64,000 bases of DNA from Sialis fuliginosa (Eukaryota > Arthropoda > Insecta > Megaloptera > Sialidae). Shown piece after piece: positions 1-12,620 of this stretch (positions within the stretch are counted from its first letter, which is position 1; the number at the start of each line of letters is the position of its first letter). Position numbers and translations under genes: made by a program. Where the stretch lies: assembly GCA_961205875.1 (NCBI GenBank), contig OY540809.1, forward strand, positions 17,062,267-17,126,266, read 5' to 3'. The notes beneath the pieces were generated by a model that saw nothing but the letters and a program-made list of their open reading frames with translations, was not told the origin of the DNA and did no database searches.

Positions 1-170
1 CTAATAATTAGTTTAAATGTCCACCATTTTGGTACTTTTTGGCCGATTTTCATCAAATCACAATGTAAGACAGATAGTAATCAAATATCAATAAATATTT
101 CGAATTCAGTACATTTAATTTAAAAATAGCCATTACTAGGGTCATATCCAAGACTGATGCCAGTACTTTA
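1..170 (+). mobile_element. AAGGTACTGG-ended MITE, partial copy (cut by window start)
   Basis: It matches the 3' part of the element at 12854-13437: the CTAATAATTAGTTTAAATGT lead, the TCATCAAATCAC segment, CATTAC..GGGTCATATCCAAG, and the terminal CCAGTACTTTA. The 5' part lies outside the window. Confidence 0.75.
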
Positions 171-413
171 TTTAAAAACAAAATGTATACATTTTATAAA
201 AACACTATGTTTGTATTTTGTACAAGCAGTAGTATACAAGTCAAATTAAAACGATAATTTTAAACAATTACCTAAATATAATCGAATAAATTGAAAAACT
301 GTACAGTACGGAACACTAATAACATGAGGTCTGATCACAATCGATTTTTTAGGTAATTCAAAATAAATAAAAATATTTTAAATTCAAATCCCTCCTGAAA
401 TAACTACTGTATA

Positions 414-418
414 TGTGT

Positions 419-471
<53 letters not shown>
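414..471. repeat. GT microsatellite
   Basis: A nearly pure (GT)n tract with one TATG interruption near its start. The stretch around it, 171-1130, has no gene; it holds a short 26-bp duplication of a TATGATATATTA-type unit at about 887-940 and a GAGACGAG fragment at 955-1015. Confidence 0.9.
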
Positions 472-475
<4 letters not shown>

Positions 476-1133
476 AGTCTGTGCACTGACACGCCACATC
501 TGATACTGAAGATATTTTTTCTTGTTTATTCTGAAGTCTTATAGCGGGTAATTTCGTAAATTACCCAGCCTCGGGAGAGAATTTGTAACTAAACTACAAA
601 TTAACAGCATATCTGGCCGACAACAAATGACTATCATTAGCAGTTAACGTTCGGATCGTGATGTTTGAATATTGGCCACGTCATGAGCGTCGACTGTACA
701 CTATACAGTAGCGCTTACGTTCTGCGGGCTAGCCACAGCTTTAACACATTTTGTTGGTAAGAGATAAGTCTCTCATGCTATTATACTTATATCTGCAATG
801 AAATGCCTAAAACTGACGCGAGATTAAACATATACGAATGCAATTTTTTAACTTTATTTTTCCTGATTTTTACACAAAATATAACATAATATATGATATA
901 TTAGTATAGTTTTAATATATGATATATTAATATAGTTTTTGATAAGACTGCATACGAGACGAGAGTCAAGTCAGTATCGTCTCGTCAAGACCGATACCGA
1001 GAAAAATTTCAGTCTCGAGTGATTTTTTTTAGAAAAAATATTTTTTTCATTTATTATTATAATTTTGAAATACAACGAATTTTATTTATTTTACTTTAAT
1101 TATTGATTTAAAGATTCATATTTAGTAGTAAAT

Positions 1134-2240
1134 TGCTTCCTCGCAATATCGAAGATAAGAGAAACTTTGCGATCGTTTTAAAATGAGACAAAAAAATTGT
1201 TCTCCGATTTAAAAATTTTAAATTGATCTATCCGTTTTAGGTCAAGACAAATACTTTTCATCCCATGTCTGTCTGTCTGTGTGTCTATCGAGTGAATCCT
1301 TGTCAGACGCATAACACTACCCGGGAAAATCTGAAGTGATCTCGGTTGATCTTTATTTTGGAACAGATCTTTGTAAATAAATAAACTTTTGTCTACCTTA
1401 AATAACAAATACACATATACCACCTATATAGAAACCTTGTTTATAATTTAATCAATTTAAAAAAAAATTGTACAGAAACGTATTGAATGATATTTGAGGC
1501 CCGTGTATTAAATTAATAAATAAATTCACAACTCACCCCCTGTCACAGATGAAGGGTTGGTGAATTTTTCTCTGTTTCGCTACTTATGGTATTCATTATA
1601 GAAAATCGTAAATATCTCGACTCCTGTGCTTGATAGAGGGTTGTTTTGCCCCCCACACCCCTAGTATTTTTCCCGTTGGATCGAATGAGACCAATTACAA
1701 CCTTTCATCTGTGACAGGGGGTGAGTTGTGAATTTATTTATTAATTTAATACACGGGCCTCAAATATCATTCAATACGTTTCTGTACAATTTTTTTTTAA
1801 TTGATTAAATTATAAACAAGGTTTCTATATAGTATATGTGTATTAATTTGTTATTTAAGGTAGACAAAAGTTTATTTATCTACAAAGATCTGATTTGTTC
1901 CAAAATGAAGATCAACCGAGATCACTTCAGATCTGAAATTTTTTTCCGGGTAACTAAACATAACACATTATGTTACGTGAAAATTTTATAGAATCTTTTT
2001 TGCAGAGCATACAATTTGCTATAATATAGACAACATTTGTTGTAAAATATTCCCGTACAAAGATTTATCTCAATTTGCTTTAAAAATCGTCAATTGTTTT
2101 TTTTTTAAATTGATATTTACTTTGGTATATTAAATGTCATTTTGACGTTTGCATAAATTTAGATTTAGATTGAAATTGCCAAAAAATTAAAAATATACGA
2201 AAAAATAATCAGGTGCGTCTTAAAAAAAATTTCGAATACT
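1134..2240 (+). mobile_element. TGCTTCCTCG-ended element, copy interrupted by a foldback element
   Basis: It begins TTGCTTCCTCGCAATATCGAAG and continues with the family landmarks GTCTGTCTGTCTG, CACGCATAAC and TTACGTGAAAATTTTATAG. The family body resumes at about 1960 after the insertion at 1318-1952. Related copies lie at 4563-5365, 14505-14990 (reverse), 62815-63420, with a fragment at 11306-11430. Confidence 0.7.
1318..1952. mobile_element. foldback MITE with ~240-bp arms, nested insertion
   Basis: The left arm runs from TACCCGG at 1318 to about 1560 and the right arm from about 1700 to CCGGGTA at 1952. The two are inverse copies sharing GATCTCGGTTGATCTT, TTTGTCTACCTTAAATAAC and CTCACCCCCTGTCACAGATG. 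The loop at 1560-1700 is unrelated unique sequence. It interrupts the TGCTTCCTCG element between ACGCATAAC and TAACACATTATGTTACGTG. Confidence 0.85.
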
Positions 2241-2249
2241 TCACGTATA

Positions 2250-3400
2250 ATTTTGACGATACAGTTTTTTTTTTGAAGTTATAATTCTTTAGGCGCCTTC
2301 AGGATGAAATGTTAGTAAAGCAACGGTTTTCGCGCATATGTAGGAAAACAATACAATTAAGTTAGGTTAGGTGTCTATAATACAGATTTCTGTTAACAGG
2401 TTTCTAGTTTTGCATTTTCAGGTTAGATGGCACTACGTCAAATAAGTATAACTTCTAAGGCGCGCGTACACTTTTTTTTGTTTGTAAATAACATAAAAAA
2501 TCCTCAGGAAGATACTAAAATCACAATTTGTAGTGTTTCATGCATATATAGATAATCAAAAGATAAAAAAAACACCAATACAGTTTTTCGTGCTTATTCA
2601 ATGCAAAAAAGGTATAATTTCACAAAATTTCATGTTAATTGAATTATTTTTACGTGAAAAAAAAAATGAAATTCGGTTTTCCGCCATTGTCTTGGAAAAT
2701 TTAAGGTTATGTTGAAAAATGTATGAAAGTTTAAGATTTTTTTATTGTCTACAACTTTTGCGAAGTACATTTTCCGCTAGGAGGTCACATTTCGCCGAAA
2801 ATCGCAAAAAAACATTTTCAACCCCTAAATAACACCCCCATTTCATAACTTCACTTTATCTTGTTGTATTTTCTCATAATTATAACCTTAACTAAATTTT
2901 CCGGTTGGTCCTTGCTTGTTAATTTTTTTTTTCAAAAAGGTATTGGCACTAGCCTATTACCTATTACTATGTTTTTTCAACTGTATTATATAATCAAATA
3001 AAATCGAGATAAACCAAACAGATACAATTTATAAAAACCAAACGAATATTTTTGGTAGACGCCATATTTGTATCTGCCCATTTTGAGGCCGATGTGTTTT
3101 TGTTGCAAGATCGTGTATTGTTTATTTAAATAACCGATACCAGAATGAGATTTCAGTGTCTAAGTGGTGGTTATTAGCCGATGCTGATGGTAATTACCGA
3201 TGATTTCATATTGTGGTGAAACTCGCGATAGCTGCCAGTGGATCTAAAATTGTTCAATCGACTAACTTTTAGTTTTACAATTGTTGAAAAAAATAATATG
3301 CTTTTCAACATAAAATTATGAAGTTTACGTCAAATATATCTATGCAAAAAACGTTTTTGCAAAGGAGAATAATTTTCATAGAAAAAAGTTGTTACTTATA
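2250..3400. other. no gene seen; repeat scraps
   Basis: AT-rich DNA. The block 2340-2500 (GTTAGGTTAGG, AATAAGTATAACTTCTAA, GCGTACAC) recurs diverged at 16510-16660 and partly at 35710-35775, so it is dispersed repeat. A 60-residue open frame at 2533-2715 has lysine/asparagine-rich composition and no family signature. Confidence 0.5.
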
Positions 3401-3407
3401 AACTTTT

Positions 3408-4003
3408 TAGGGTTTTATAGAAAATTAGGAACCTTTATAGTTTCGCTCTGTCCGTCTTTGTTTGCATGTCACATCTCAGCCCTCCCATTATCTCATTTAT
3501 ATACCTATACACAGTTGAAATTTGGTATATGGACGTAGATTGATGATTCGAAAACAGTTTAAAAAATATATATATTTTTTTGACCCCCTTTTCATAGACT
3601 GAAAATTACTCAATTTTTTCAGTTAAACCATTAAATGCAGCAAAAAATGTTTTCGGATCTTTTGATTTTAACCTTTTCAGTCACAATATATCTGCTTTCA
3701 ATGTCGTTATCAGAGTGCCCCCCCTCCCCGTCCCTCTAATTTCTAAACTATGCAACAACTAAGAAAAAAATCTTAAAATTGGCTTTTAATTAGTATTTTC
3801 AATGAAAATTGTAACGAACACTGTAGCAAAATAGTATATGAAAAATTTAGAAATTACTGTTTTTTTTTTATAAATCGTCACACGAGCACGTACACTTTTA
3901 TAAAGATTACATCTTTCGTCAATATGAAAGAGCTCTTGATACAAGTATGTTAGTGAGAATGGTTACAGAACCCAATTAAGTGCTCGACACACACTTGGTC
4001 GTT
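3408..4003 (+). mobile_element. GGGTTCCGTA-type lepidopteran repeat, copy 1
   Basis: It starts TAGGGTTTTATAGAAAATTAGG, includes TTTCGCTCTGTCCGTC, CATAGACTGAAAA and GAGAATGGTTACAGAACCC, and ends near GCTCGACACACACTTGG. Other copies are at 6835-7180 (reverse), 10004-10745 and 28318-28570. The family is widespread in moths and butterflies. It does not encode protein. Confidence 0.7.
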
Positions 4004-4395
4004 TTATTATATACAATTTAATGCTGTACAAAAAATATCAAATATTATTTTCATGTAATATAGGTATGTATCGTTTTTGAGATATTTCGAAAAAAAGGAA
4101 TTTTTTAAATATTTTTCTATTAGATGTATGTAGACCCAACTAATAAACAAAGTTTCATTAAAAATCGTTCAAAAAAATATTTGTCTTGCAACTAAGAAAA
4201 ATAATAATATAAATCCCATGGGTTCGGACTTACGGGACACTTGTATTATAACATTGAAATTCCGTCCTCGGATTTAGCAATAAACACGAAAAAAAATTTT
4301 ATTTTATTTTTAGTTTTATAAAATGTTTATTTGAATTAAAATTATCGAACACACGATTTACATGATTTTTAAATGAGACCATTCTCTAGCCAGAC

Positions 4396-5387
4396 CGGCC
4401 CTAGAGTCACTCCAGTATAGAGTCTGGACAGCGCGCATCGATTTTTGGTTTATATGTAGTAACGAAGTCTCGCTTACAGCCGTATTTTCTGATATTATCA
4501 GTCAATATCATTAAATATACTTTGTATTATTACATTATGTTCAATTTTAATGGTAATTTTGCTTCCTCGCAATATCGAAGATACGAGAAGCTATGTGATC
4601 GTTTCAGATTGAGACAAAAAAAAGTTCTCCGATTTCAAAATTTTAAATTGATTTATCCGTTTCACGTCAAGACAAACACTTTTCGTTCCATGTCTGTCTG
4701 TCTGCCCGTCCGTGTATCCATGTGTCCGTCCGTCCGTCCGTCTGTCCCCTGAATCTTTGTCACACGCATAACTCATGAACGCGATATTATTAAAACTTGG
4801 TCGGATGATTGGGTCTGGCTTGAGGACGGTCCCATTTCAAAATCATCAAAATCGTATGTAAGGGGGAGGGGTGACACCCAAAAATATTTATTTTTTCAAG
4901 ATATCTCAAGAACGACACATGTTACGTGAAAATTTTATAGAATATTTTTTGTAGAGCATTAAATTTCCTATAATATGAGTCTACAACGTTTATTGTAAAA
5001 TATTCCCTTACAAAGATTTATCTCAGTTTATTTTAAGAATTCGTGTTTTGTTTTTCTAAATTGATATTTGCTTGGATATATTAAATGTCATTCTGACGTT
5101 TTAAATGTCATTTTGACATTTGCATGACATTTGCATAAATTTAGATTTAGATTGAAATTGTCAAAAAATTAAAAATGTATGAAAAAATATTCAGGTGCGT
5201 TTTAAGAAAAATTTCGAACTAATATTTTTTGGTAACATTGTATAAAAATTAAATGGTTAACCAATTCCAGGCAATTTATATAAACACTATCGGTTTTTAT
5301 TTAAATTGTTGAATAATTAATTACCTTTGGTGAATTAAGCACGAGGAAGCACTGTGCATTTAGATTCTTACTGGAGTGACTCTTAGG
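4396..5387. mobile_element. CCCTAGAGTCACTCCAGTA-ended MITE interrupted by a TGCTTCCTCG element
   Basis: The left end CCCTAGAGTCACTCCAGTA and the right end TTACTGGAGTGACTCTTAGGG are inverted repeats. The same body without the internal insertion recurs at about 43650-43835 (TCTGATATTAGCAGTCAATATC, then TTACTGGAGTGACTCTAG). That copy gives the approximate empty site for the insertion at 4563-5365. Confidence 0.65.
4563..5365 (+). mobile_element. TGCTTCCTCG-ended element, best full copy (~800 bp)
   Basis: The ends are TGCTTCCTCGC and GCACGAGGAAGCA, inverted. The body holds GTCTGTCTGTCTG / GTCCGTCCGTCCG runs, CACACGCATAACTCATGAA, GTCTGGCTTGAGGACGGTC and TTACGTGAAAATTTTATAG. Short frames on both strands arise from the GTCTG runs. 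Confidence 0.7.
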
Positions 5388-5782
5388 GCCGATCCACACT
5401 ATCGTGTCGGTCCCGGTCCGGTCTCAAATATTCAGTATAGAAAATACAATATTGGAGTGTGACTGGAGCGAGACCGGCATGATACCTATAGTGTGGATGC
5501 TGTCATTGTTTATTTATATTTTGATTGGAGCGAGACCGGACCGGGACTGGCACGATAGTCTGGATCGACCCTAACCGACCCTAAAGCGGATCGATAGTGT
5601 GGACCAAACATATGGGTACAATCCATGTCAGGTTCGATCACACTCCAGTTAAATATTCTTTACACTATGCTGTAATGGAGCGAGATTGGACCGAAACCTG
5701 GCCGATACCTATAGTGAGAATGATTTCATTCTTTATATTTGTTTAGAGCGAGACCGGCTCGATAGTCTGGATTGACCCTAAG
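5387..5782. mobile_element. GATCCACACTATCG MITE and an adjoining diverged copy
   Basis: GGGCCGATCCACACTATCGTG with GTCCCGGTCCGGTCTC at the left is mirrored by GAGACCGGACCGGGAC and CACGATAGTCTGGATCGACC at 5535-5573. A second, more diverged unit follows to about 5782 (GAGCGAGACCGG, GATAGTCTGGATTGACCCTA). GC-rich ends around an AT-rich core. Confidence 0.7.
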
Positions 5783-5784
5783 AA

Positions 5785-6830
5785 TGAATACTGTAATGAC
5801 GCCAATTTTGATTCGAAATCACTTTTATTTTAATGAAATTTAAAGTGACTATATCAATTAGTGAAATAATTTCTAATTCAGTTTTAGAGAGTATAGGGTC
5901 CTCGTGTGTTTAAATTTGGTAATACCGTGATGTAAATGTTGAGATCCGCTGATTTTGTGCCGTGTACATGCGAGATGGTAGCCTGCTTGTTAGCACCTCG
6001 GTTTTTTGCTGCTAAATATATTTGTTCGAGAGCAATCATAATGTTATTTATTGTACGATGCTGCGAGCTAAGATCTCGCTAAGATAGCGTACATATTGTT
6101 TATTATTATACGTTAAAACGAATCGCATGCCACGGTTCAGTGGGTAAGGTGAAATTTCAGCCATCGTTTTAATGACGGCGCGATACAATATAACGGATAC
6201 GTGTAAAGTAAATAAATATTACACAAAGATACCCAATTAATGGTGCAGTTAATAAGGCATGTAGGTGATTTTTTAGATGATTGGATTTGGCGAGACGAGA
6301 TTTTTATTTAGCTGTTCCGGGTTTGTGAAATGTGCTACGTTATGATATTTAATACTATCTAAAACTAAATTAGTTAGAAATCACTAATTCATAGTGAGTG
6401 ATTATACAATATACACTAACTGAAATAGTTCAAATTATACCACTATGAATTAGTGACTGTTCACTAAGCTATGACAGAATCTAAAAAATTTATTTAATTT
6501 ATTTTTGTTGTCAAAAACTGGAACACGATAAATAGAAAATTCTCACGCATGACAATAATCTCTTAATTATTCATAACCTAACTTCAATGTCAGATATGAA
6601 TATGTCAATTATCATAGACTAATTTATGAAAGAATCAAAATTAATGAAAAACGTTTATTGAAGAGATTTTTCAACTTACCTGATTTATTCGTATACGTTG
6701 ATAAATCGAAGTAAGAATAAATACTGTAATGGTGCCACTTTCGATTCGAAATCACTATTCTTTTAGTAAAATTTAAAGTGACTAATTCAATTAGTGAATT
6801 TTTTTTTAAAATCTGCTATGTTAGTTATGA
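5785..6830. repeat. region with a ~85-bp direct repeat and an inverted pair
   Basis: 5787-5868 and 6713-6800 are direct copies (TACTGTAATG..GCCA, TTTCGATTCGAAATCACT / TTTTGATTCGAAATCACT, TTTAAAGTGACTA). Between them, TCACTAATTCATAGTG (about 6380) is the inverse of CACTATGAATTAGTGA (about 6445). No gene was seen in the region. Confidence 0.6.
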
Positions 6831-6834
6831 TTTT

Positions 6835-7180
6835 CATTGATATACCTATATATGAAAATATTAATTAAAAGCTACATTCTGGATTTTCAATTTTTTTTGT
6901 ATCGATAGTTTAGAAAATAGAGAGAGGGGGCACTCTGATGACAACTTTGAAAGCAAATAGTTTATGACTGAAAAGTTAAATTAAAAAGTCTTAAAACATT
7001 TTTGTTGCATTTTAAGGACATCTCTAAAAAAATATTTATTATTTTTTCAAAAATCTCATTATTTCTGTTTTTGGGTCATTAATCGATATTTGTATACCAA
7101 ATTTTACCTTAATAGGTATATAAATAAGAGAATGGGAGGGTTGTGACATACAGATAAACAGACGGACAGACCGAAACTGT
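6835..7180 (-). mobile_element. GGGTTCCGTA-type repeat, reverse partial copy
   Basis: It is the inverse of the family body: AGACGGACAGACCGAAACTGT at its right end and CATTGATATACC..AAAGCTAC at its left. The terminal GGGTTCCG is lost. Confidence 0.6.
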
Positions 7181-7199
7181 AAGAGTTTTAATATTGTAT

Positions 7200-9210
7200 A
7201 AAATATAATAGAATCATTCTAGCTATTGAGTTTCTAATTTAAAAATCTAATTTTATCGGTTTATTAATAAATATAGGTACTTAATAAAAATAAAAATAAA
7301 AAACTTTTGACCCTCCCACCTGAACAAAATCTTGGTCACGCCATTGTCTATATGAATATATTTTACATCAGAGCAGCTTTATTATTTTTATATAGTATAA
7401 ATTTAATTTAACACATAAATTGTAAAATTACTTAACGACCTCTTTAGTGTAAAACGCAACTAATTTTACCAGTTCTATATAACATATTGACAGCGATGGT
7501 TTAGTTGCAGATCGCGTGAGTTCTGAGAAAAATAAAGCAATTAGTATCTCATCAAGAGTTAACAAGAAATAACCGTCTTCTAACATTTCATAAAAACATA
7601 GTAATTTGTTAAAATGTTAATGATTACTTTAAAAGTTGTAAAACATTTAAGATAATCTTCCAGTAGATACGTATGTATTATTGATATACAAAAGTTTGGT
7701 TTCAACCCTATTCAGGAGGGGGGGGAATTTCAAATCATTAACTATTGATGGTCTTATTGTCAGGTTATTTTTAGTGACCGACAGAAACAGATTTTTGAAC
7801 CAAAATTGAATCAGAATTTAGGTTTTCATTCGAAAATCTAAACCGAATCTTTTAAAAGTAGTTTTGAGACAGGTTTGCTTAAGTTTTTTCTCATTTTTGG
7901 TTAGGAAAAAATAGTATAGATATAGAATAGTTGAATTCTGTTAAAACTAAATTTGAAATAACTACAAATTATGAATCATACGAATCGCATCGAGTACATC
8001 CGGGACGCGGCGAAATGCGACGATCACAGTTTCGGTTTTGGATAAAAAATGGCCGAATCTGAAACTTGATCGAAATATATATTTTATGCCGAAACCAGCC
8101 GAAACGGAATTTTCTGTCGATCACTAAGCACTTATCCGTTTTACGTGTTTTTTTTTTTTTTAATTCATAGGTACCTATGTTTTTTATGCCCAGATTTTAG
8201 TATATATTTTGTTACGTTAGGTAACATATGGAATAAGCAGTGACGAATCAAGTCGGAAAAAAGTTTGCTGCCAGCGCGCTCTTTAGCAATACGCTACCTA
8301 AACCGTTAAATATAGAAAAAAATGTAGTAAAGAATTGTGTAGAATAAAAAATCTAAAATAATAATTCAACATCTCTATATTTTTTTTAAATCCTAAAAAT
8401 AAAAATGTCATTTTTCTTTCGTCTCGTCAGCCTTGCACGAAATGTATACTTTAAAAAAGGGCGTAATGAGTGGCCGCATAACGTTTACTTATCTTAAGCA
8501 CCATTAATAATAATTTTTTAAACCGGCCCTGTATATACTAAAAAAATAAACATAGCACAATATCGTCATTATAATACCGGTTGGTAGTTAGAACCCCTTG
8601 ATAAAAGAACTGTAGACTGTAGTGAAGATAAACTATTGCCATGTCATACGTGTGTCATTTATCTATGTGGCTACTCAATTAGTTGCAGAGCCGGCCGCCT
8701 GCGGCGCTCCAGACGCTTGACAATCGTTCATGCTTCCGTGCAAGCACGCTAGAGGGCAACACCAGTCCCGAATTCTTCGGTTTCATAGCCTACCATGACT
8801 ATTTTAAATGATATGAGAAATATTTAACCCTATACAGTATGAACTATACCTATAGTGAGTGCGTATGGATAAAATCAATATAAAGATGGGAGGGAACAGT
8901 GGCGTAGTAAGAAAAATTTTCGGAGGGGGGGATAAGCTTGGGGGCCTCCAAATTATGCGAAATTATTATTATGACTTTTTTTTTAGTCATAAAACTGAGT
9001 GCAGTTAACTATATGACCAAAAAAAAAGGTCATTTAATTCAAAATTATAGTAATAATTTCGTATATTTTAAGAACATTGAATATTTCGGGGGGGGGGAGG
9101 GTTTCGACCCCAAACCCCCCCCCGTTCCTACGCTGGGAGAGAGCAGGGGCGTCCCAAGAAAAATTTCCAAGGGAAAAACCTTAACTATTTAATTTTTTAC
9201 ACACGTAGAG
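7200..9210. other. no gene seen; GC-rich repeat scraps
   Basis: AT-rich background. Scraps such as CAGTGGCGTAGTAAGAAAAA with G-runs (8898-9130) and GAGCAGGGGCGTCCCAAG are the kind of 'not-the-gene' repeat ends common in moths. 8690-8775 is a short GC-rich patch of unknown nature. The 84-residue frame at 8938-9192 runs through G-runs and is not coding. Confidence 0.5.
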
Positions 9211-9211
9211 T

Positions 9212-9561
9212 CAAGGCCGTAACTAGAGGCTTGGGGGCCCCGTGGCAAGAGGTAACCGAGGGGCCCCTAGAATATGCAAAAAATAAAAATTGAAGACCTT
9301 TCTTTTTGGATCATAGCTTAAAAATTTGACACGTTTTACTAAACTTTACGTTTGATTAAAATTATTAAAATTAAATAATTTATTTTGATTGAAAGGTAAT
9401 TAAAATCAAAATTAGTAATAAGTATTACGTTTTCAAGTTAACACCAAATATTGTACATAAAAAAAATCTTCAATTAACATTTTTTTTCTTGCTCAATTTT
9501 TACGCTGCTGCGGGGGCTCCGGGGCACTGCCCTGGCTGCCCCGATGGTAGTTACGGCCCTG
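9212..9561. mobile_element. CAGGGCCGTAACTA-ended MITE (hAT-like), ~350 bp
   Basis: The left end is CAAGGCCGTAACTAGAGG and the right end GGTAGTTACGGCCCTG, inverted with one mismatch, and both ends continue into GGGGCCCC-type sequence. The termini are hAT-like. The flanking 8-mers do not match, so the target duplication has decayed or the ends are slightly off. Confidence 0.55.
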
Positions 9562-9734
9562 GTATTAACTGGATCCTGTGGGGGGGGGGGGGGGATTGTA
9601 TATATATAGACTTTGATTTGAAATTTTAGAAGTGTAAAAAAATAATTCAGTTATTTTTTATTGTTTCTTGTTCTATTGTATTCGCAAAAATATTATTTAA
9701 TACTTAACTTATAACTTATATTTTTAGGGTTTCA

Positions 9735-10003
9735 CACTTCAAAATGAAAAAAAAATAACGGAACCCCTATTGAATCACTATTGTTGTCCGTCTGTCTGAA
9801 AAAATGGGAATCATTAATTTATAATTCTATGTGCAATGGAATTATTACGCGACAAACTTAATTTTACGGTTTCTTCCATACAGCATCTACGTAAAGACGC
9901 TTTGGGATTCGGGTCCATTGTCTACATAACTAACTATTGTCAATAATTAAGTTTTCTATATCGATACGGCGGGTACAGAACTTTCAAGGGACGAGTTCTA
10001 CTA
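9735..10003 (+). mobile_element. CACGAGTTCTACTCG-type repeat, copy 1
   Basis: It shares with 54503-54925 the landmarks TTACG(C/T)GACAAACT, CATCTACGTAAAGACGC, CTAACTATTGTCAATAATTAAG and (A/C)ACGAGTTCTACTCG-like ends. Another non-coding lepidopteran-type family. Confidence 0.6.
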
Positions 10004-10745
10004 CGTAATTTTTAGGGTTCCGTAGAAAACTAGGAACCCTTATAGTTTCGCTCTGTCCGTCTATATAAATTTTATACCGATTAAGATGAAAGGTATACGG
10101 ATGTAGATTAATAACCCAAAAACAGAAATGATGAGATTTTTGAAAAAAAAAAACATTTTTTGGACTCCCTTCCCATAGACTGAAAAGTATATTTAAAATT
10201 TTTTCTTCACTTATCCCATTGAGTAGATAGGTCTTTTTAAAATGCAACAAAACATGTTTAAGGACCTTTTGATTTTAGCCTTTCAGTCACGATATATTTG
10301 CGTTCAAAGTCGTTAGGTACTAGTGTCCTCTTCCCTCTTATATTGTTTAAACTACTCTAAACTATCGATGTAAAAAATCTGAAAAAATTCCAGAATGTAC
10401 ATTTTTTTGAGTGGGGTGTATTTAGATAGGTTTATAGGTCTCCTAAAATGCGACAAAAAATGTTATATGACATTTTGATTTTAATCCTTCAGTGACGATA
10501 TATTTGCTATTCAGTGTCGTTATCAGAGCGTTCTACCCCTCTAATTTCTAAGCTATCGATTTAAAAAATTCTGAAAAAAAATCCAGTAATAGCTTTTAAT
10601 TAGTACTTTCACTGAAAATTATAATAAACACTTGCACTATAGCAAAAATAGTGTATGAAAAGTTTTGGAATACTTAACTCTTTTTCATAAATCGTAGTGA
10701 GAATGACTAAGGAACCCTAACATGTGGGTGCCCAACAAGCACTTG
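10004..10745 (+). mobile_element. GGGTTCCGTA-type repeat, longest copy
   Basis: It starts TTTTTAGGGTTCCGTAGAAAA and AGGAACCCTTATAG and ends GGAACCCTAACATGTGGGTGCCC. The left junction abuts another repeat (9735-10003) with CGAGTTCTACTACG. The 88-residue minus-strand frame inside is not coding. Confidence 0.75.
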
Positions 10746-12520
10746 TTTAAACTTAAAAATACACCAAATTGTTGGTGTATCTTACATATATTTGGCGTAA
10801 GAAACTAAAATCCCGGTATGAGCCATATGTTCAATATTAAACATTTTTAAGCTGACTATATACTGGCTCCAATAACAAATTTAATATTTATCTTAATTTA
10901 TTTTATATCGATCAAAAAACAAAAAAAAGCTAACAAGGAGAAAAAACCTACCCAATATTTCATTGAGTTAATACGTTTCAACACATCCGTACCTCTAGAT
11001 TTTAAAATCTCCAACAAAATATACACAACACATTAGATGTTAATTTTAAAATGTATCATTAAGCTATTTTAAAATAAAATTATCCTTAAAAACCGAACCG
11101 ATAACTATCATCAATAAAAATTAATGTGACATCAGAACATAATTGTTTTGTGTATATGTAGAGAATCATAGTCAGTCATGAAAGGTATGTTCTTTGTGTA
11201 GTGATCATGTGCACAGAGTTAGCATTATTATACTTATACTTATTGTTAAATAATATTAGAGTAAAACTAAAAAACTCAAGAAGAAAAATATTTAAAAAAA
11301 AATGTAAAAGTTAAATGGTTAACCAATGCCAGGCAATTTATCTGAACACTTTATCGATTTTTATTTAAATTGTTTAATAATATTAATTACCTTTGGTGAA
11401 TTTATCACGATGAAGCACAGTGCATTTACTTGTTTTTATTTACGCAAAGAAGATTTTAATAGTAAAAATAACGTTTATATATATGGATCTTGGCTTCTGG
11501 GTGTAAGTCGCATCGGTTTGGTCGTGTTATCGGCCAACGTTTCGTCACACATTGCAGTGGACATCTTCAGGGCTCATATATTTTTAATTTGCTTCCCTTA
11601 AAAAAACACTAAAAAAACATTTTTATTTATTATTTTTTTATTATTATTAGATCGATTTTTTACTAAAAATCGAAAAAAATTAGAATGTACTAATTGCACA
11701 AAAATCGATAGCTAGGTAGAATACGTTTTTGTAGATGATTTTGTCTTCTATAGGATACATATACGTATACAAAATTTATGATTGAAAAAAATAAATAAAA
11801 ATTGAATATTTTTTGTTGTTACTTTTCGCACACCTGTAAAATAAACATTGGAAATGATAAATAATTTTCATTACCTTTTTACAATTTCTTGATATGTCTA
11901 TAGGTAACATATTGAAAAATTGATTTAGAATATAAAGCTATCGAGTTTACAAAAATCGCGGAATTTCACGTACTAAAGTTGCAATCGCGAAGCATAGAAA
12001 CAGTCGAATATTTAAGAAAAAAGGAAAAGTTACGCAATGTTTGTATACAATAATGCCCATTTATAAGGGTATAGTACACAATTTTTTTTCTCTTCAACAC
12101 TCGAAAAGGTTAACTACCCATCTGTTCGAGTTCCCCTCCCCCCTTTAGGCAAAAACACTCCTCCTCTGAACAAAATCCTAGCTATAGATCTTAGTATTTG
12201 CGATATTAATTTCAACTTGATACCTCTAGCCATTTCTGAGGAAAAGGGTCATGACGGACAATCCTATAAGATTTCCATTTTTTTATTTTGAGATGTATGA
12301 TATTTTTTTTGGTTAAAAAGGTTTAGTGTCATTTTTCGTAAGAGAAAGTCTTCGTAACATTAAGTGTACCTGTACAAAGAACAGACCATATATTCTGTTG
12401 GGAGTGGACTCATCAAATTCAAGCCGTATAATTAGAACATATTTAGAGCTAATTTCAGACGAAAACAACTTTTCAAAGTACACTCGGCGTTTTCTTGACA
12501 ACCTGTAATTTGGCCGACGG
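10746..12520. other. no gene seen; two repeat fragments
   Basis: 11306-11430 is the 3' end of a TGCTTCCTCG element (AAATGGTTAACCAATGCCAG to GAAGCACAGTGCATTTAC). 11483-11570 is a GATCTTGGCTTCTGGGTGTAAG repeat, followed by ACGTTTCGTCACACATTGCAG; reverse copies lie at about 40735-40770 and 50288-50372. The 91-residue frame spanning both is therefore repeat sequence. Confidence 0.6.
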
Positions 12521-12620
12521 GGGTACGCCGGACTCCGGCGTGCATTCCTCCGTAAACCCCCCCTGCCCCCCACCATCCCTCTCTCGTCGCCGAGCCCTTT
12601 GGGCTAGCGTTTAACGCTAA
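12521..12620. repeat. GC-rich hairpin patch
   Basis: TACGCCGGACTCCGGCGTGC (about 12524-12543) is a perfect palindrome, followed by a C-run and a second small inverted pair, CTAGCGTTTAACGCTA. It looks like the terminal hairpin region of a rolling-circle or other MITE, but no second end was found. Confidence 0.4.

Noticed and set aside
4591-4776. Thr/Asp/Arg-rich frames over the GTCTG/GTCCG runs
   Set aside because: Simple-repeat translation seen at each copy of the same element.
11326-11601. 91-residue frame with a hydrophobic C-terminus
   Set aside because: It spans two unrelated repeat fragments (a TGCTTCCTCG element end and the GAAGCCAAGAT repeat).
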